From Haloferax marinum (lineage in GTDB: Archaea > Halobacteriota > Halobacteria > Halobacteriales > Haloferacaceae): DNA of 64,000 nucleotides. The DNA is taken from NCBI RefSeq assembly GCF_009674625.1, contig NZ_WKJQ01000001.1:62001-126000 (forward strand). The letters are read 5' to 3'. The position numbers were made by a program, and so were the translations under genes. Positions within the stretch are counted from its first letter, which is position 1. The number at the start of each line of letters is the position of its first letter. Below the pieces are notes generated by a model. That model saw only the letters and a list, made by a program, of their open reading frames with translations. It ran no database searches and had not been told where the DNA came from. Shown here one piece after another: positions 16,366 through 25,336 of the stretch.

Positions 16366-17103
16366 TCACCACCCACTAAACTTGTCGCGCCGGTAGAGGT
16401 CGAGTTCGCTGACAGTCGAGTCGTCTTGCAACGCCGCGAACCGAATCGCGTTCGCAATCTCTTCTGGTTCGGTGACTTCGCCGGCCTCGAACCGTACTTC
16501 GAAGGCTTCGCCGTCTTCGGACCCGAACTCGGTTCGCACTTCGCTCGGATTGACGACGGTGATACCGACACCAGCGTCGCCGACCTGTCCTTCGAGACTG
16601 TGTGCGAAGCCTCGGACCCACCACTTCGACGCGGCGTACACCGGGTTGAACGGGCGTGGATACTGGCCGGCAAAACTCCCGACGAAGATGAGGTTCCCTG
16701 CGGTCTCGCGGAGGTGCGGCAAGGCGGCCCGCGAGATGTAGAAGACGCCGTCGACGTTCGTATCCATCATCTGGCGGTACTCGGTAGTCGTCATCGACTC
16801 CACGTCGGACCCGCGTGCGAGGCCGGCGTTGTTCACGACGACGTCGAGTCGGCCGAACTCGTCGAGAGTCTGGTCGAACGCCGCCTCGACGGCGTCTTCG
16901 TCGCGGACGTCCGTCGGAACGACGAGTGTCTCGACGCCGTACTCGGATTCGACGGCTTCCGCGATGCTGAGCAGTCGGTCTTCTCGACGGGCGAGGAGGA
17001 CGAGGTTCGCGCCCACCTCCGCGAGAGCGTGTGCGGTGGCTTCGCCGATACCCGCGCTCGCACCCGTGACGAGTGCAACTCGGTCTGTGAGATCGTCGCG
17101 CAT
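16366..17103 (-). CDS. SDR-family NAD(P)-dependent oxidoreductase
   Basis: The 245-residue protein has all classical short-chain dehydrogenase motifs: VALVTGASAGIGEAT at residue 10, VVNNAGLARG, a Ser before YAASK in VGSFAGQYPRPFNPVYAASKWWV, and VVNPSEVRTEF. Substrate is unknown. The start at 17103 gives the proper N-terminus; the long frame to 18165 is antisense to an amidohydrolase gene and was discarded. The gene is convergent with the MOSC gene and divergent from the amidohydrolase at 17242. Confidence 0.9.
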   Translation of the reverse strand: MRDDLTDRVALVTGASAGIGEATAHALAEVGANLVLLARREDRLLSIAEAVESEYGVETLVVPTDVRDEDAVEAAFDQTLDEFGRLDVVVNNAGLARGSDVESMTTTEYRQMMDTNVDGVFYISRAALPHLRETAGNLIFVGSFAGQYPRPFNPVYAASKWWVRGFAHSLEGQVGDAGVGITVVNPSEVRTEFGSEDGEAFEVRFEAGEVTEPEEIANAIRFAALQDDSTVSELDLYRRDKFSGW

Positions 17104-17241
17104 ACGAGTGGATGTGATGGGCACGACAATCAACGGTTCCCTCGACGTGGCCGTTTGCCGCCACTTTCGACCGACACGACCACTCCGGAACCGACCGCCG
17201 GCACCAGCGTCTTTACGTCGTCTCGGTCGGTTGAGAGAGGC

Positions 17242-18399
17242 ATGTTTACACTCACCGGCGGTCGGGTCGTCGACGTCGATGGTTCCCGCGTCGCCAACGT
17301 CGTCGTCGACGAATCGACTGGGCGAATCGAGTCGGTCGGAGACGACGTCGAAGGCGAGGTACACGACGTCTCGGGGTCGGTCGTCGCACCCGGACTCGTC
17401 GACGCACACGTCCACCTGATGATGGATGGTCGCCCCGACGTCGCTTCGTATCGGCGTGACACGGTCGAACGCGCGTGTTTCCGAGCGACTGCAAGCCTCC
17501 GACAGACCCTCGAAGCAGGCGTGACGACGGTCCGTGACCTCGGGTCGGCCGGGAACCTCGCGACGAGTGCCAAAGTCGCCGTCGCCGATGGCGACGTTCC
17601 CGGTCCGCGCATCCTCGCAGCAGGCGAGAATATCGTCATGACCGGCGGCCACGGCCACTGGTTCGGCCGCGAGGCAGACGGCCCAGACGAAGTCCGAAAG
17701 GCCGCTCGAGAGCAACTCAAACGCGGTGCAGACGTGGTCAAGTGCATGGCGACCGGCGGCGTGCTCACGGAGGGTGCCGTCACTGGCGCGCCCGAACTCA
17801 CCGAAGACGAGATGCGCGCGCTCGTCGAGGCCGCGAGTGCCAAAGGCGTCCCGACGGCGGCCCACGCTCACGGGGAACAAGGCATCAAAAACGCCACCCG
17901 CGCCGGCATCACCAGCATCGAACACGGGATGTTCATGGACGAAGAAGCAGCGGCGCTCCTCGTCGACAACGGTACCTACTGGGTTCCCACGGCCTCTGCA
18001 GTCCGCGAAATCGTCGAGCACGGAACCGAGGCCGGAATCCCTGCAGAGGCGGTCGCCAAAGCCGAAGACGCCGCCGAGCGGTTCGAAGTCGCGTGGGAAC
18101 ACGCCCTCGACGCCGGCGTGAAGATTGCGATGGGGACCGACGCCGGGACGCCGTTCAACGACCACGGCCAGAACGCGCTCCGCGAGATGGAACTGATGGT
18201 CGAATACGGTCTCTCACCTGCCGAAGCACTCGAAGCGGCGACGGTCAGCGCCGCCGACTTACTCGGGCTGGACGACGTCGGAAAGGTCTCCGAGGGCTAC
18301 GTGGCCGACCTCGTCGTCCTCGAAGCCGACCCGAGCGAAGACGCGTCTGCGTGGCGGACCGTCGAGCAGGTGTACCGCGACGGGTCGAGAGCGGTCTAA
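17242..18399 (+). CDS. amidohydrolase family protein (imidazolonepropionase/prolidase-like)
   Basis: The 385-residue protein follows the amidohydrolase superfamily layout: an N-terminal beta segment with VVAPGLVDAHVHLMMD (first metal histidines), VVKCMATGGVL with the likely carboxylated lysine near residue 165, AAHAHGEQGIKNATRAGITSIEHG with two more histidines, and MGTDAGTPFNDHG with the catalytic Asp. This is the two-metal arrangement of Xaa-Pro dipeptidase-type or imidazolonepropionase-related enzymes. The true substrate is not evident. Starts at ATG 17242; the upstream frame from 16426 is antisense to the SDR gene. Confidence 0.88.
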   Translation: MFTLTGGRVVDVDGSRVANVVVDESTGRIESVGDDVEGEVHDVSGSVVAPGLVDAHVHLMMDGRPDVASYRRDTVERACFRATASLRQTLEAGVTTVRDLGSAGNLATSAKVAVADGDVPGPRILAAGENIVMTGGHGHWFGREADGPDEVRKAAREQLKRGADVVKCMATGGVLTEGAVTGAPELTEDEMRALVEAASAKGVPTAAHAHGEQGIKNATRAGITSIEHGMFMDEEAAALLVDNGTYWVPTASAVREIVEHGTEAGIPAEAVAKAEDAAERFEVAWEHALDAGVKIAMGTDAGTPFNDHGQNALREMELMVEYGLSPAEALEAATVSAADLLGLDDVGKVSEGYVADLVVLEADPSEDASAWRTVEQVYRDGSRAV

Positions 18400-18483
18400 T
18401 CGCAACACGGCAGTGGGTGTCACGGTTCCCCAGAAACGACAACCTTTTACGAAACCACGCGATAAATGAGAATGTACCAACGT

Positions 18484-18558
18484 GCTCTGTTGGTGTAGTC
18501 CGGCCAATCATATCACCCTCTCACGGTGATGACCAGGGTTCGAATCCCTGACGGAGCA
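18484..18558 (+). tRNA. tRNA-Glu (CTC)
   Basis: Acceptor GCTCTGT (18484-18490) pairs with ACGGAGC (18551-18557), with one G-U pair. The anticodon arm is CACC plus loop CTCTCAC, anticodon CTC, and the T arm reads GGTTCGAATCC. Length is 75 bases with discriminator A. No intron and no encoded CCA were seen. Confidence 0.95.
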
Positions 18559-18578
18559 CTTCTCTCGAACACAACCCT

Positions 18579-18602
18579 CCGAGAGACCTCTGGGTCTCTC
18601 GG
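18579..18602 (+). terminator. hairpin after tRNA-Glu
   Basis: CCGAGAGACC (18579-18588) and GGTCTCTCGG (18593-18602) form a perfect 10-bp stem with a four-base loop, 20 bases after the tRNA. There is no strong T run, so it is a candidate transcript end or processing structure. Confidence 0.5.
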
Positions 18603-18624
18603 GCTTGTGAGAGTGAATGCGGAG

Positions 18625-18690
18625 GAAGGGATTCGAATCAGGGAGCGACCGCAGTGAGCGACCGTGGTTCGAATCCACGTCGGGTCCGTT
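18625..18690 (+). repeat. tRNA T-arm-like fragments downstream of tRNA-Glu
   Basis: Two fragments resemble tRNA T arms: GGGATTCGAATCAGGG, then GTGGTTCGAATCCACG at about 18663-18678, followed by an acceptor-like GTCGGGTCC. They are separated by a direct repeat GAGCGACCG. No complete cloverleaf can be folded. The 300-base interval between tRNA-Glu and the Usp gene holds nothing else recognisable. Confidence 0.45.
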
Positions 18691-18857
18691 CGATATTCGA
18701 CCTCACTCCCTCGACGACGTCCCACTCGTCACTACCCGTAGAAATCCCGTCACACCCGTGAGCGGGTGTCTCTGACCAGTATCCACAGTTCTGGATGCGC
18801 TAGTCTCGTCGAAAAAACAGGGCGTCGCACAGGTTCGAATGCCCGCGTTCGACCGAC

Positions 18858-19259
18858 TCACCCCGTGACCGACACCGGGACGTCCGATTCGAGGATGACC
18901 GTCTGTGTGACGCTCCCGAAGATGGCTTTTCCGGCGGGCGACCGCTTGCGCCCGCCCATGACGATGTGGTCTGCGTTGACTTCGTCTATCAAGTCGAGAA
19001 TCCCGTCTTCCGGCGGGGCACTCGCCTCAGCGATAGTGACGTTCACGTCGTAGTCTTCGAGGTGTTCTCTCGCTCGTTTCACAGTCGTGACGCGACTCGG
19101 CGTCTGCATCGCGGGCGGTGCCTGTCTCTCTTCGCCGTGGAGGACGTGCGTCAACACGACTTCGACGTTCGAGAGGTCGTACGGTTGGTTGGTGACGAAC
19201 CTCGCTTGCCGAAGCGCTCGATTCTCGTCGTTGTCGATGGGAACGAGTACGCGGTACAT
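18858..19259 (-). CDS. universal stress protein (UspA family)
   Basis: The 133-residue protein starts MYRVLVPIDNDENRALRQARF and ends with the ATP-binding motif GGRKRSPAGKAIFGSVTQTVILESDVPVSV, the G-2X-G-9X-GS/T type. Usp proteins bind ATP or other ligands and are stress-linked; no specific partner is visible. The ATG at 19259 is preferred over 19472 because the family starts at the first beta strand. It is divergent from the amidohydrolase gene at 19393. Confidence 0.88.
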   Translation of the reverse strand: MYRVLVPIDNDENRALRQARFVTNQPYDLSNVEVVLTHVLHGEERQAPPAMQTPSRVTTVKRAREHLEDYDVNVTIAEASAPPEDGILDLIDEVNADHIVMGGRKRSPAGKAIFGSVTQTVILESDVPVSVTG

Positions 19260-19392
19260 ACTGTGAAATGGTGTCCGTTGGTCCGTCCATGGGTACCCTC
19301 GAAACCGGGGGCGATTTTTAAACCCCGCCGGAGCATCGCCGTAGTGCTCGGTTCCGCAGATATTTGACCACGGCGCAACTACGCAAACGAGG

Positions 19393-20706
19393 ATGTTACT
19401 CGTGGGAACGGTGGTTGCGGACGCAGCCACCATCATCGAAGACGGAGCAGTGGTCGTCGACGGCGACCACATCGTTGCAGTCGGTGACCGAGCGGCGCTT
19501 ATCCAGACGTATCCGACTCACGAGCGCCGCGAGTTCGATATCGTCGCACCGGGACTCGTCGGCGGGCACGTCCACTCCGTCCAGTCGCTCGGGCGGGGAA
19601 TCGCAGACGACACCTCGCTGCTCGACTGGTTGTTCGACCACGTCCTCCCGATGGAGGCCGGCCTCGACGCCGATGGAATGCGCGTCGCCGCCGAACTCGG
19701 CTATCTCGAATGCATCGAGTCGGGGACGACGACGGTCATCGACCACCTCTCTGTCCGCCACGCCGACCAAGCCTTCGAAGCGGCGGGTAAGATGGGAATC
19801 CGCGGCCGTATCGGGAAGGTGTTGATGGACGCGAACTCGCCCGACGACCTGCAGGAAGACACCGACGCGGCACTCGCAGAGTCCGAGCGACTCATCGAGC
19901 GCTACCACGACTCCTTCGGCGGCCGTCTTCAGTACGCTGTCACACCACGATTTGCCATCACCTGCTCGGAGGAGTGTCTCCGTGGCGTGCGCGAACTCGT
20001 CGATGCCCACGAGGGAGTTCGAATCCACACCCACGCGAGCGAAAACCGAGAGGAAGTTGCAACCATCGAAGCTGAGACCGGGATGCGCAACATTCACTGG
20101 TTGGACGAAGTCGGCATCACCGGCGACGACGTCGTCCTCGCACACTGTGTTCACACAGACGAGAGCGAACGTGAAGTGCTCGCAGAGACTGGCACACACG
20201 TCACCTACTGCCCGTCGTCGAACATGAAACTCGCGTCGGGCATCGCACCCATCACCGACTACCTCGAACGCGGCATCAACGTCGCCCTCGGCAACGACGG
20301 CCCACCGTGTAACAACACGCTCGACCCCTTCACGGAGATGCGACAGGCCAGTCTCCTCCAGAAAGTCGACTCACTCGACCCGACGAACACACCTGCTGCG
20401 ACGGTCTTCGAGATGGCGACCCGAAACGGTGCGAAAGCCGCCGGATTCGACCGTGTTGGACGCCTCCGCGAAGGGTGGAAGGCAGATATCGTCGGCCTCA
20501 CGACCGACCTAACGCGCGCGACGCCACTGCACGACGTCATGTCGCACCTCGTCTTTTCGACCCACGGCGACGACGTGGTCTTCACGATGGTCGACGGCGA
20601 AGTGCTCTACGACGACGGCGAACACGTCCGTGCAGACGCTGACGATATCCGTCACCGCGCACGCGAGTACGCGGCGACTATCGAGTCGGTCGCACCCGAA
20701 CACTGA
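19393..20706 (+). CDS. amidohydrolase, 5'-deoxyadenosine / S-adenosylhomocysteine deaminase-like
   Basis: The 437-residue protein belongs to the TRZ/ATZ/MtaD amidohydrolases: GGHVHSVQSLGRGIADDTSLLDWLFDHVLPME at the first metal site, SGTTTVIDHLS, IHTHASENREE, LAHCVHTDESE and the Asp motif LGNDGPPCNNTLDPFTEMR. Those in methanogens and related archaea deaminate SAH, 5'-deoxyadenosine or methylthioadenosine, using one Zn or Fe. Two positions differ from the textbook motif (GGHVHSVQ in place of NTHTH), so a guanine- or chlorinated-substrate enzyme is not excluded. It is unrelated in detail to the amidohydrolase at 17242. Confidence 0.85.
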   Translation: MLLVGTVVADAATIIEDGAVVVDGDHIVAVGDRAALIQTYPTHERREFDIVAPGLVGGHVHSVQSLGRGIADDTSLLDWLFDHVLPMEAGLDADGMRVAAELGYLECIESGTTTVIDHLSVRHADQAFEAAGKMGIRGRIGKVLMDANSPDDLQEDTDAALAESERLIERYHDSFGGRLQYAVTPRFAITCSEECLRGVRELVDAHEGVRIHTHASENREEVATIEAETGMRNIHWLDEVGITGDDVVLAHCVHTDESEREVLAETGTHVTYCPSSNMKLASGIAPITDYLERGINVALGNDGPPCNNTLDPFTEMRQASLLQKVDSLDPTNTPAATVFEMATRNGAKAAGFDRVGRLREGWKADIVGLTTDLTRATPLHDVMSHLVFSTHGDDVVFTMVDGEVLYDDGEHVRADADDIRHRAREYAATIESVAPEH

Positions 20707-20804
20707 CGCCCTGGGGACCGACTGCAGTCATCGTCGCTCTGTCCTCTACCGTCGTTCTGCCCATTATCGTCGCATCTATCTCTCCCCACGTCACCACCCA
20801 CTGT

Positions 20805-21410
20805 ATGGCCGTTCGCCTCCGCGCCGCGACGGAGTCCGACCTCCCTGCTATCCGCGCTATCTACGAACCGTTCGTCGAACAGACCGCGATTACGTTCGCC
20901 ACCGAACCGCCGACTCTCACCGACCTCGAAACCAAACTCCGGAAGAAGACACACCACCCGTGGTTGGTCTGCGAACTCGACGGGTCGGTCGTCGGATACG
21001 CGTACGCGGGGCCCATTCGAGAGCGTGCGGCCTACCAGTGGGCGGTCGAGACGTCGGTTTACGTCGACCCCGACTTCCAGCGCCGCGGCGTCGCTCGTGG
21101 GTTGTACACGGCGCTCTTCGAGATTCTCGAGCGACAGGGCTACGTCACCGCCTACGCCGTCATCACGACGCCGAACCCGCCCAGTATCGCCTTCCACGAG
21201 TCGTTCGGCTTCGAACGCGCCGGCCGCTTCGAGCGCATGGGCTACAAACACGGCACGTGGCACGACGTGGAGTGGTGGGCGCTCGAACTCTGTCCGCACC
21301 CCGACGACCCGGACGAGCCGCTCTCGGTGGAGACGGCACAGACTCGTCAGTGGTGGAACGAAGCGCTTTCGCGCGGTGTCGACGCGGTCGGAGACACCAC
21401 ACAACAGTAA
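20805..21410 (+). CDS. GNAT N-acetyltransferase, phosphinothricin-acetyltransferase-like
   Basis: The 201-residue protein shows GNAT motifs: RAATESDLPAIRAIYEPFVEQTAITFATEPP, a start strongly resembling the PAT/YwnH subgroup, then YVDPDFQRRGVARGLYTALFE, the acetyl-CoA binding loop (Q/RxxGxG/A), and NPPSIAFHESFGFERAGRF. Enzymes of this subgroup acetylate phosphinothricin, methionine sulfoximine or arsinothricin, or free amino acids; which applies is not seen. It starts at ATG 20805, 98 bases after the deaminase-like gene. Confidence 0.88.
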   Translation: MAVRLRAATESDLPAIRAIYEPFVEQTAITFATEPPTLTDLETKLRKKTHHPWLVCELDGSVVGYAYAGPIRERAAYQWAVETSVYVDPDFQRRGVARGLYTALFEILERQGYVTAYAVITTPNPPSIAFHESFGFERAGRFERMGYKHGTWHDVEWWALELCPHPDDPDEPLSVETAQTRQWWNEALSRGVDAVGDTTQQ

Positions 21411-21437
21411 CGAGTTGTCGACAGACTCGACAGTGAG

Positions 21438-21791
21438 TTACGCGCGTGCTTCGGCCGACTCGCTCTCTGTGTCGGGTTCGTCGCTGTCGGCGTCGGTAGT
21501 TCCCGTCCGTTCGAGGACGTAGCGTTCGACTGCGGCAGAAAGCATCGATTGCCAGTCGTCGAACTCGGTGTGTGTATCCACGTATCGGTCCCACTTGTGG
21601 GTCGGAATCGACTCGAACGACTCCTGGTCGGAGACGTCGAATCCGCTGTCGTCGACGAACTTGTCGATAGATGTCGAATCAGTGTGTGACTCGACCCACG
21701 TCGGCGGGAACAAGTCTGCGAGTGTCACTTCGCCGCCGAGACCCCCTATCTCGACGTCGAGTGACGCTGCTGACGTTTCGGCCTCACCCAT
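21438..21791 (-). CDS. conserved haloarchaeal protein of unknown function
   Basis: This 117-residue acidic protein has no membrane helix or catalytic motif. The central stretch VTLADLFPPTWVESHTDSTSIDKFVDDSGFDVSDQESFESIPTHKWDRYVDTHTEF is the conserved-looking part and may be a small helical domain. Both ends are low-complexity. It lies 54 bases after the YchF-type GTPase gene on the same strand and may be transcribed with it. Confidence 0.65.
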   Translation of the reverse strand: MGEAETSAASLDVEIGGLGGEVTLADLFPPTWVESHTDSTSIDKFVDDSGFDVSDQESFESIPTHKWDRYVDTHTEFDDWQSMLSAAVERYVLERTGTTDADSDEPDTESESAEARA

Positions 21792-21845
21792 ACACCGCCC
21801 CTGAAGCCGAGTGTATAACGGTGTTACGGTTGCGGTCAGTGAAGG

Positions 21846-23036
21846 TCAGTTCGTAGAGATAATCTCGACCACGTCACGGTGCCCAAGTTCGTGGTCTGAC
21901 CCGATTTGGCGCTTCGAATGGCAGTCGATGCCGTGGAGGAGTCCGTCACCGATGTCGGAGTGGAGGTGGTACGCGAAGTCTTCCGTGGTCGACCCGTCGG
22001 GGAGGATGAAGCAGTCGCGGAAGACACCCTGCGAATCGGACTTCCCGTTCGCACTACCGGGGAAGATAGCGATTGCGCCCATCACGTCGAACAGCGCCTT
22101 CTCGAGGGACTGTTGGACGCCCGTGCCGCCGTACTCGTTGATGAACGCACGAATCTGTTCGAGACCCGCTTCCTGTTCACCGCTCACGTCACCGACGATG
22201 TCGAAGTCGTCGGCACCGGGCCGGTACTCGACGACGCCACCCTCGTCAGCGTTCTTCAGCGCTTTCTCCGCGTGCGCGCTCGTCGGCGTGAACGTGAGGT
22301 GGTCGTACGCTGGGTCCGCGGTAATCTCCTCGAAGTTCTCCTGCGACACTGGCTTGTCCATCTTGTTCGCCGCGATGATTATCGGTTTCGTGCGCTTGCG
22401 AATCTCGCGGGCGAGGGCTTCTTTGTCCTCGTCTTCCCACTCGTCGGGGTCGAGACCGATGTCCAGCGAGAGGATGACCTGCTTGATCTCGTCTTTGTTC
22501 GTCTTGAACGCGGACATCTGCTCTGCGAGGTCGACTTCGATATCTTTCTCCTCGCCGTGGTAGCCAGAGCGGTACCGCTCGATACCCTTCTCGAGGACGC
22601 CCAGATACCACATGTCGAGTTCGTCCTCGAGGAAGTCGATGTCTTCGCGAGGGTCGTGACCCTCGGTTGCCTCGCCTTCGATGTCCGTCTCGCCGGAGAA
22701 GTCGACCACGTGAACCAGCACGTCCGCCTCGTTGAGGTCGGTCAGGAACTGGTTACCGAGGCCCTTCCCCTCGTGTGCACCGGGGATGAGGCCCGCCACG
22801 TCCACGAGTTTGACTGGGACGAACCGCATCCCGTCGTCACAGTACCCGACCGAGGGCGTACACGATTCGTCGAACTCCGGGGCCGCACACTCGACGCGAA
22901 CGTAGGCTTCACCGATGGAGGGGTCGATCGTCGTGAAGGGGTACGCGCCTTCCGGCACGTCGTTCATCGTCGCCGCATTGAAGAAACTGGATTTCCCGAC
23001 GGAGGGTTTTCCGACGAGACCGATCTTGTAACTCAT
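21846..23036 (-). CDS. ychF: redox-regulated ATPase/GTPase YchF (OLA1-type), archaeal
   Basis: The 396-residue Obg-family protein has the P loop GKPSVGKSS at residues 8-16, the PFTTIDPSIG switch, the DVAGLIPGAHEGKGLG G3 region, the IIAANKMD G4 motif and a C-terminal TGS domain (GSANGKSDSQGVFRDCFILPDGSTTEDFAYHLHSDIG). YchF/OLA1 prefers ATP to GTP and binds ribosomes; the archaeal role is not settled. Length and TGS domain match archaeal members. The start MSYKIGLVG at 23036 is the usual one. Confidence 0.94.
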   Translation of the reverse strand: MSYKIGLVGKPSVGKSSFFNAATMNDVPEGAYPFTTIDPSIGEAYVRVECAAPEFDESCTPSVGYCDDGMRFVPVKLVDVAGLIPGAHEGKGLGNQFLTDLNEADVLVHVVDFSGETDIEGEATEGHDPREDIDFLEDELDMWYLGVLEKGIERYRSGYHGEEKDIEVDLAEQMSAFKTNKDEIKQVILSLDIGLDPDEWEDEDKEALAREIRKRTKPIIIAANKMDKPVSQENFEEITADPAYDHLTFTPTSAHAEKALKNADEGGVVEYRPGADDFDIVGDVSGEQEAGLEQIRAFINEYGGTGVQQSLEKALFDVMGAIAIFPGSANGKSDSQGVFRDCFILPDGSTTEDFAYHLHSDIGDGLLHGIDCHSKRQIGSDHELGHRDVVEIISTN

Positions 23037-23224
23037 TCGTTGGTCGGATTGCCGAGTCCAACGCTAATAACGGTTCGACGTTCGACCGCGCTATGCGTGG
23101 AATTATCACACTTGCAGGGCCGTAGGAGGCGGTTCTGGGAACTCGACCCCGAGGGACGACAACCCAACGACCGGGTTGCAATTCGACTCGGCAGCGTTTC
23201 GGAGGCTCAGCCGAGACTACAGCT

Positions 23225-23308
23225 CTCTCCGTCCGGTGCACATCCCTCTCCGTCTGGTGCACGTCTCTCTCCGTCCGGTGTGCATCCCTCTCCGTCCGGT
23301 GCATCTTT
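23225..23308. repeat. tandem repeat, four 21-bp units
   Basis: Four consecutive 21-base units beginning CTCTCCGTCCGGTGCA (23225, 23246, 23267, 23288) differ at a few positions. They lie directly before the gene at 23334 and after the YchF gene start region. No coding function is apparent. Confidence 0.85.
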
Positions 23309-23333
23309 GTCCTCACGTCTCTGACTCCCGCTG

Positions 23334-23672
23334 ATGACCGATTCGGACGAGGCGAGGACGGACGACTCGACGACGGCCGACGAGACACAGGCCGCAGACA
23401 CCTTCGGCGTCGGCATTCAGGTCACGGAGACCGAACTCCGCTTCGTCGTCAACGTCCCGTCCGACATCGACTCCGGATGGACGGACCCCGACGCCTTTCA
23501 GCGACTCGTCGAGCGCATCACGTGGGACGTCCTCGACCAACAGAACGTCCTCCGAACCATCGCCTCGAACGCACCCGACGGTGAGACAGTGTTTCTCGGG
23601 ACTGTTACGCTCCGCTCCGACGAGACTCTCGTAGACCATTCGCTTCGGTCTCCGTCGTTCGACGAAGCGTGA
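23334..23672 (+). CDS. conserved haloarchaeal protein, unknown
   Basis: The 112-residue product has a disordered acidic N-terminus (MTDSDEARTDDSTTADETQ) and a small alpha/beta domain: GVGIQVTETELRFVVNVPSDIDSGWTDPDAFQRLVERITWDVLDQQNVL. There is no cofactor or metal motif. Its stop is 22 bases before the next gene, so the two form a small operon. A tandem repeat lies just upstream and may contain the promoter. Confidence 0.7.
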   Translation: MTDSDEARTDDSTTADETQAADTFGVGIQVTETELRFVVNVPSDIDSGWTDPDAFQRLVERITWDVLDQQNVLRTIASNAPDGETVFLGTVTLRSDETLVDHSLRSPSFDEA

Positions 23673-23694
23673 CCACCCAGTTTTCGAGATAGCC

Positions 23695-24111
23695 GTGAAC
23701 GACCCAGAACCGACGACCGAAACGGCGATTCGAGCGATGCAAGACGCGGCGCTCTCGCGTGGACTGACAGACCAGACGCAGGCGAGACAGTCGTTCGCCC
23801 TCGCGGGGGCACTGGAGACCGCCAGACGGGAAGCGACCACTGCGACGTTCGACAGCGGCGGTGTGACGCTCGCGGCGTCGCTCGCGTTCGTCTCGACGGT
23901 ATTCGCCGAACGGAGACTTCGGGACTCGCTTCGCTCTGCGGTCCGTGTGACCGACGACTCGGCGTGGTATCCGAGTGGTGTCCCTGCTCGTGTGGACGAC
24001 GAACTCGTGGTCGTCGGTGCGACGCTCGCAGTCGAGCGACTCGACGTGTCGGCGTCGAGAGTGAGTACACTCGGCGATATCGACGTCGAAAAGATAGAAC
24101 CGGCCGAGTAA
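23695..24111 (+). CDS. conserved haloarchaeal protein, unknown
   Basis: The 138-residue product starts at GTG 23695 (NDPEPTTETAIRAMQDAALSRGLTDQTQARQSFALAGALE), with helices then a beta-rich end (VDDELVVVGATLAVERLDVSASRVSTLGDIDVEKI). There is no recognisable motif. It follows the gene at 23334 by 22 bases and is likely co-transcribed with it. Confidence 0.65.
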   Translation: MNDPEPTTETAIRAMQDAALSRGLTDQTQARQSFALAGALETARREATTATFDSGGVTLAASLAFVSTVFAERRLRDSLRSAVRVTDDSAWYPSGVPARVDDELVVVGATLAVERLDVSASRVSTLGDIDVEKIEPAE

Positions 24112-24151
24112 TACTCTCGGCCGGGAAAAGGGGGCGTCCGAAGTCGAACCG

Positions 24152-25336
24152 TTAGTTTTCGTTGCCGTTGCCGCTACCGTTGCCGTTGTTCGACTTGTCT
24201 TCGTCGGTGTTCGACTTGTCTTTGTTCTTGTCGTTGCCCTTCTCGTCGTTGCCTTCTGCGTTAGCGCCCTTGTTCGCTTTTTCCGGTGGGCCCTGCTTGT
24301 CGTTGCCCTTGTCCTTCTTTCCGGCGTTGTCTGGACGTTTTTCGTCCGCCTTACCTGGGTTGTGCTCGGTCACGTACTCCGAGACTGCCTGTCCCATCGG
24401 CCCTTCGATGGTGTTCTGCTTGAGACGCTCGATGAACTTGGTGACGAGGTCACCGAACGGGTCGTCTTCCTCGACTTCACCGCCTAAGACGACCGTCTTC
24501 GAGACGGTTGCGCCCTCGTATTCGGCGGTCACTTCGACCGTCGTGTTGTTCTGGAGTGGGGCAGCGAGTTCGACCGTCCCGTTCCCGTCGGTCTCGTAGT
24601 CGCCAGCCTCCGTGTAGTCACCGCTGACGGTGACGTTCGCACCCTCGACGGCCACCTCGTCTTCGGTGACGTCGATGACGACGGTCGTGTTGTCGACCTC
24701 TTCGACCGACAGTGCGAGGTCGTCGCCCTCGACACTGACGGTGGTCTCAGCCGTCAGGTCACCACTCGTCGCGGCGAACGTGAGGTTCGTCGTGTTCGCC
24801 GGTTCGGCGACTTCGACGGTGCCGTTCGAGTTGGTCTCGTACGTGTCGTTTTCGTAGTCGGTCCCGTTGACGTCGACCGACGCACCTTCGACTGGTTCAT
24901 CGTACTGCGTGACGGTCGCAGTCAGCGTGTCGTTGGCGTCGTCCTGTTCGACGGAGACGTCGAGAGACTCGTTGAGCGGGATGAGCTCTCGGGAGAGTTC
25001 TGTCGTGTTGTTCCCGTCTTCCGTGGTCACGTTCAGCGTGACGGTCACGCGCTCGGACGGGTTCGGGAGTTCGAGGGCGCCCTCGGCGTCCGTATAGTGC
25101 GTGCCGTTTCCGCTGTAGTTACCGCTCGACTCGACGACGACCGTTGCGTTATCGACGGCCGTCTCGTCTGTATCGTTCTGTGTCACGGTCACTGTCGCGT
25201 TGCCCGTCTCAACGTCCTGCGTGACGTTGACCTGGAGGGACTGCTCGTCGCTTTCTGCGGCGACGGCCCCGGGGACCATCGCGACGGTCAGCATCGCAAT
25301 GACCATGACTGCCGTGGTGAGTTTGCTGCCGCGCAT
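24152..25336 (-). CDS. secreted protein with three tandem Ig-like repeats and a low-complexity C-terminus
   Basis: The 394-residue product has an N-terminal hydrophobic signal segment (residues 8-26, ending AVAAESDE). Three beta-sandwich-like repeats follow, each with a pattern like VEGASVDVNGTDYENDTYETNSNGTVEVAEP, at about residues 55-110, 140-200 and 215-280, resembling carboxypeptidase-regulatory/DUF4198-type domains. Many Asn-X-Thr/Ser sequons suggest N-glycosylation. Residues about 310-394 are almost only Asn, Lys, Gly, Asp and Glu (for example GNDKNKDKSN). No C-terminal membrane anchor is visible, so it may be released or held by other means. Confidence 0.8.
   Translation of the reverse strand: MRGSKLTTAVMVIAMLTVAMVPGAVAAESDEQSLQVNVTQDVETGNATVTVTQNDTDETAVDNATVVVESSGNYSGNGTHYTDAEGALELPNPSERVTVTLNVTTEDGNNTTELSRELIPLNESLDVSVEQDDANDTLTATVTQYDEPVEGASVDVNGTDYENDTYETNSNGTVEVAEPANTTNLTFAATSGDLTAETTVSVEGDDLALSVEEVDNTTVVIDVTEDEVAVEGANVTVSGDYTEAGDYETDGNGTVELAAPLQNNTTVEVTAEYEGATVSKTVVLGGEVEEDDPFGDLVTKFIERLKQNTIEGPMGQAVSEYVTEHNPGKADEKRPDNAGKKDKGNDKQGPPEKANKGANAEGNDEKGNDKNKDKSNTDEDKSNNGNGSGNGNEN

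Noticed and set aside
16426..17241. N-terminal extension of the amidohydrolase frame
   Set aside because: This part overlaps the SDR gene on the other strand. The amidohydrolase family begins at ATG 17242.
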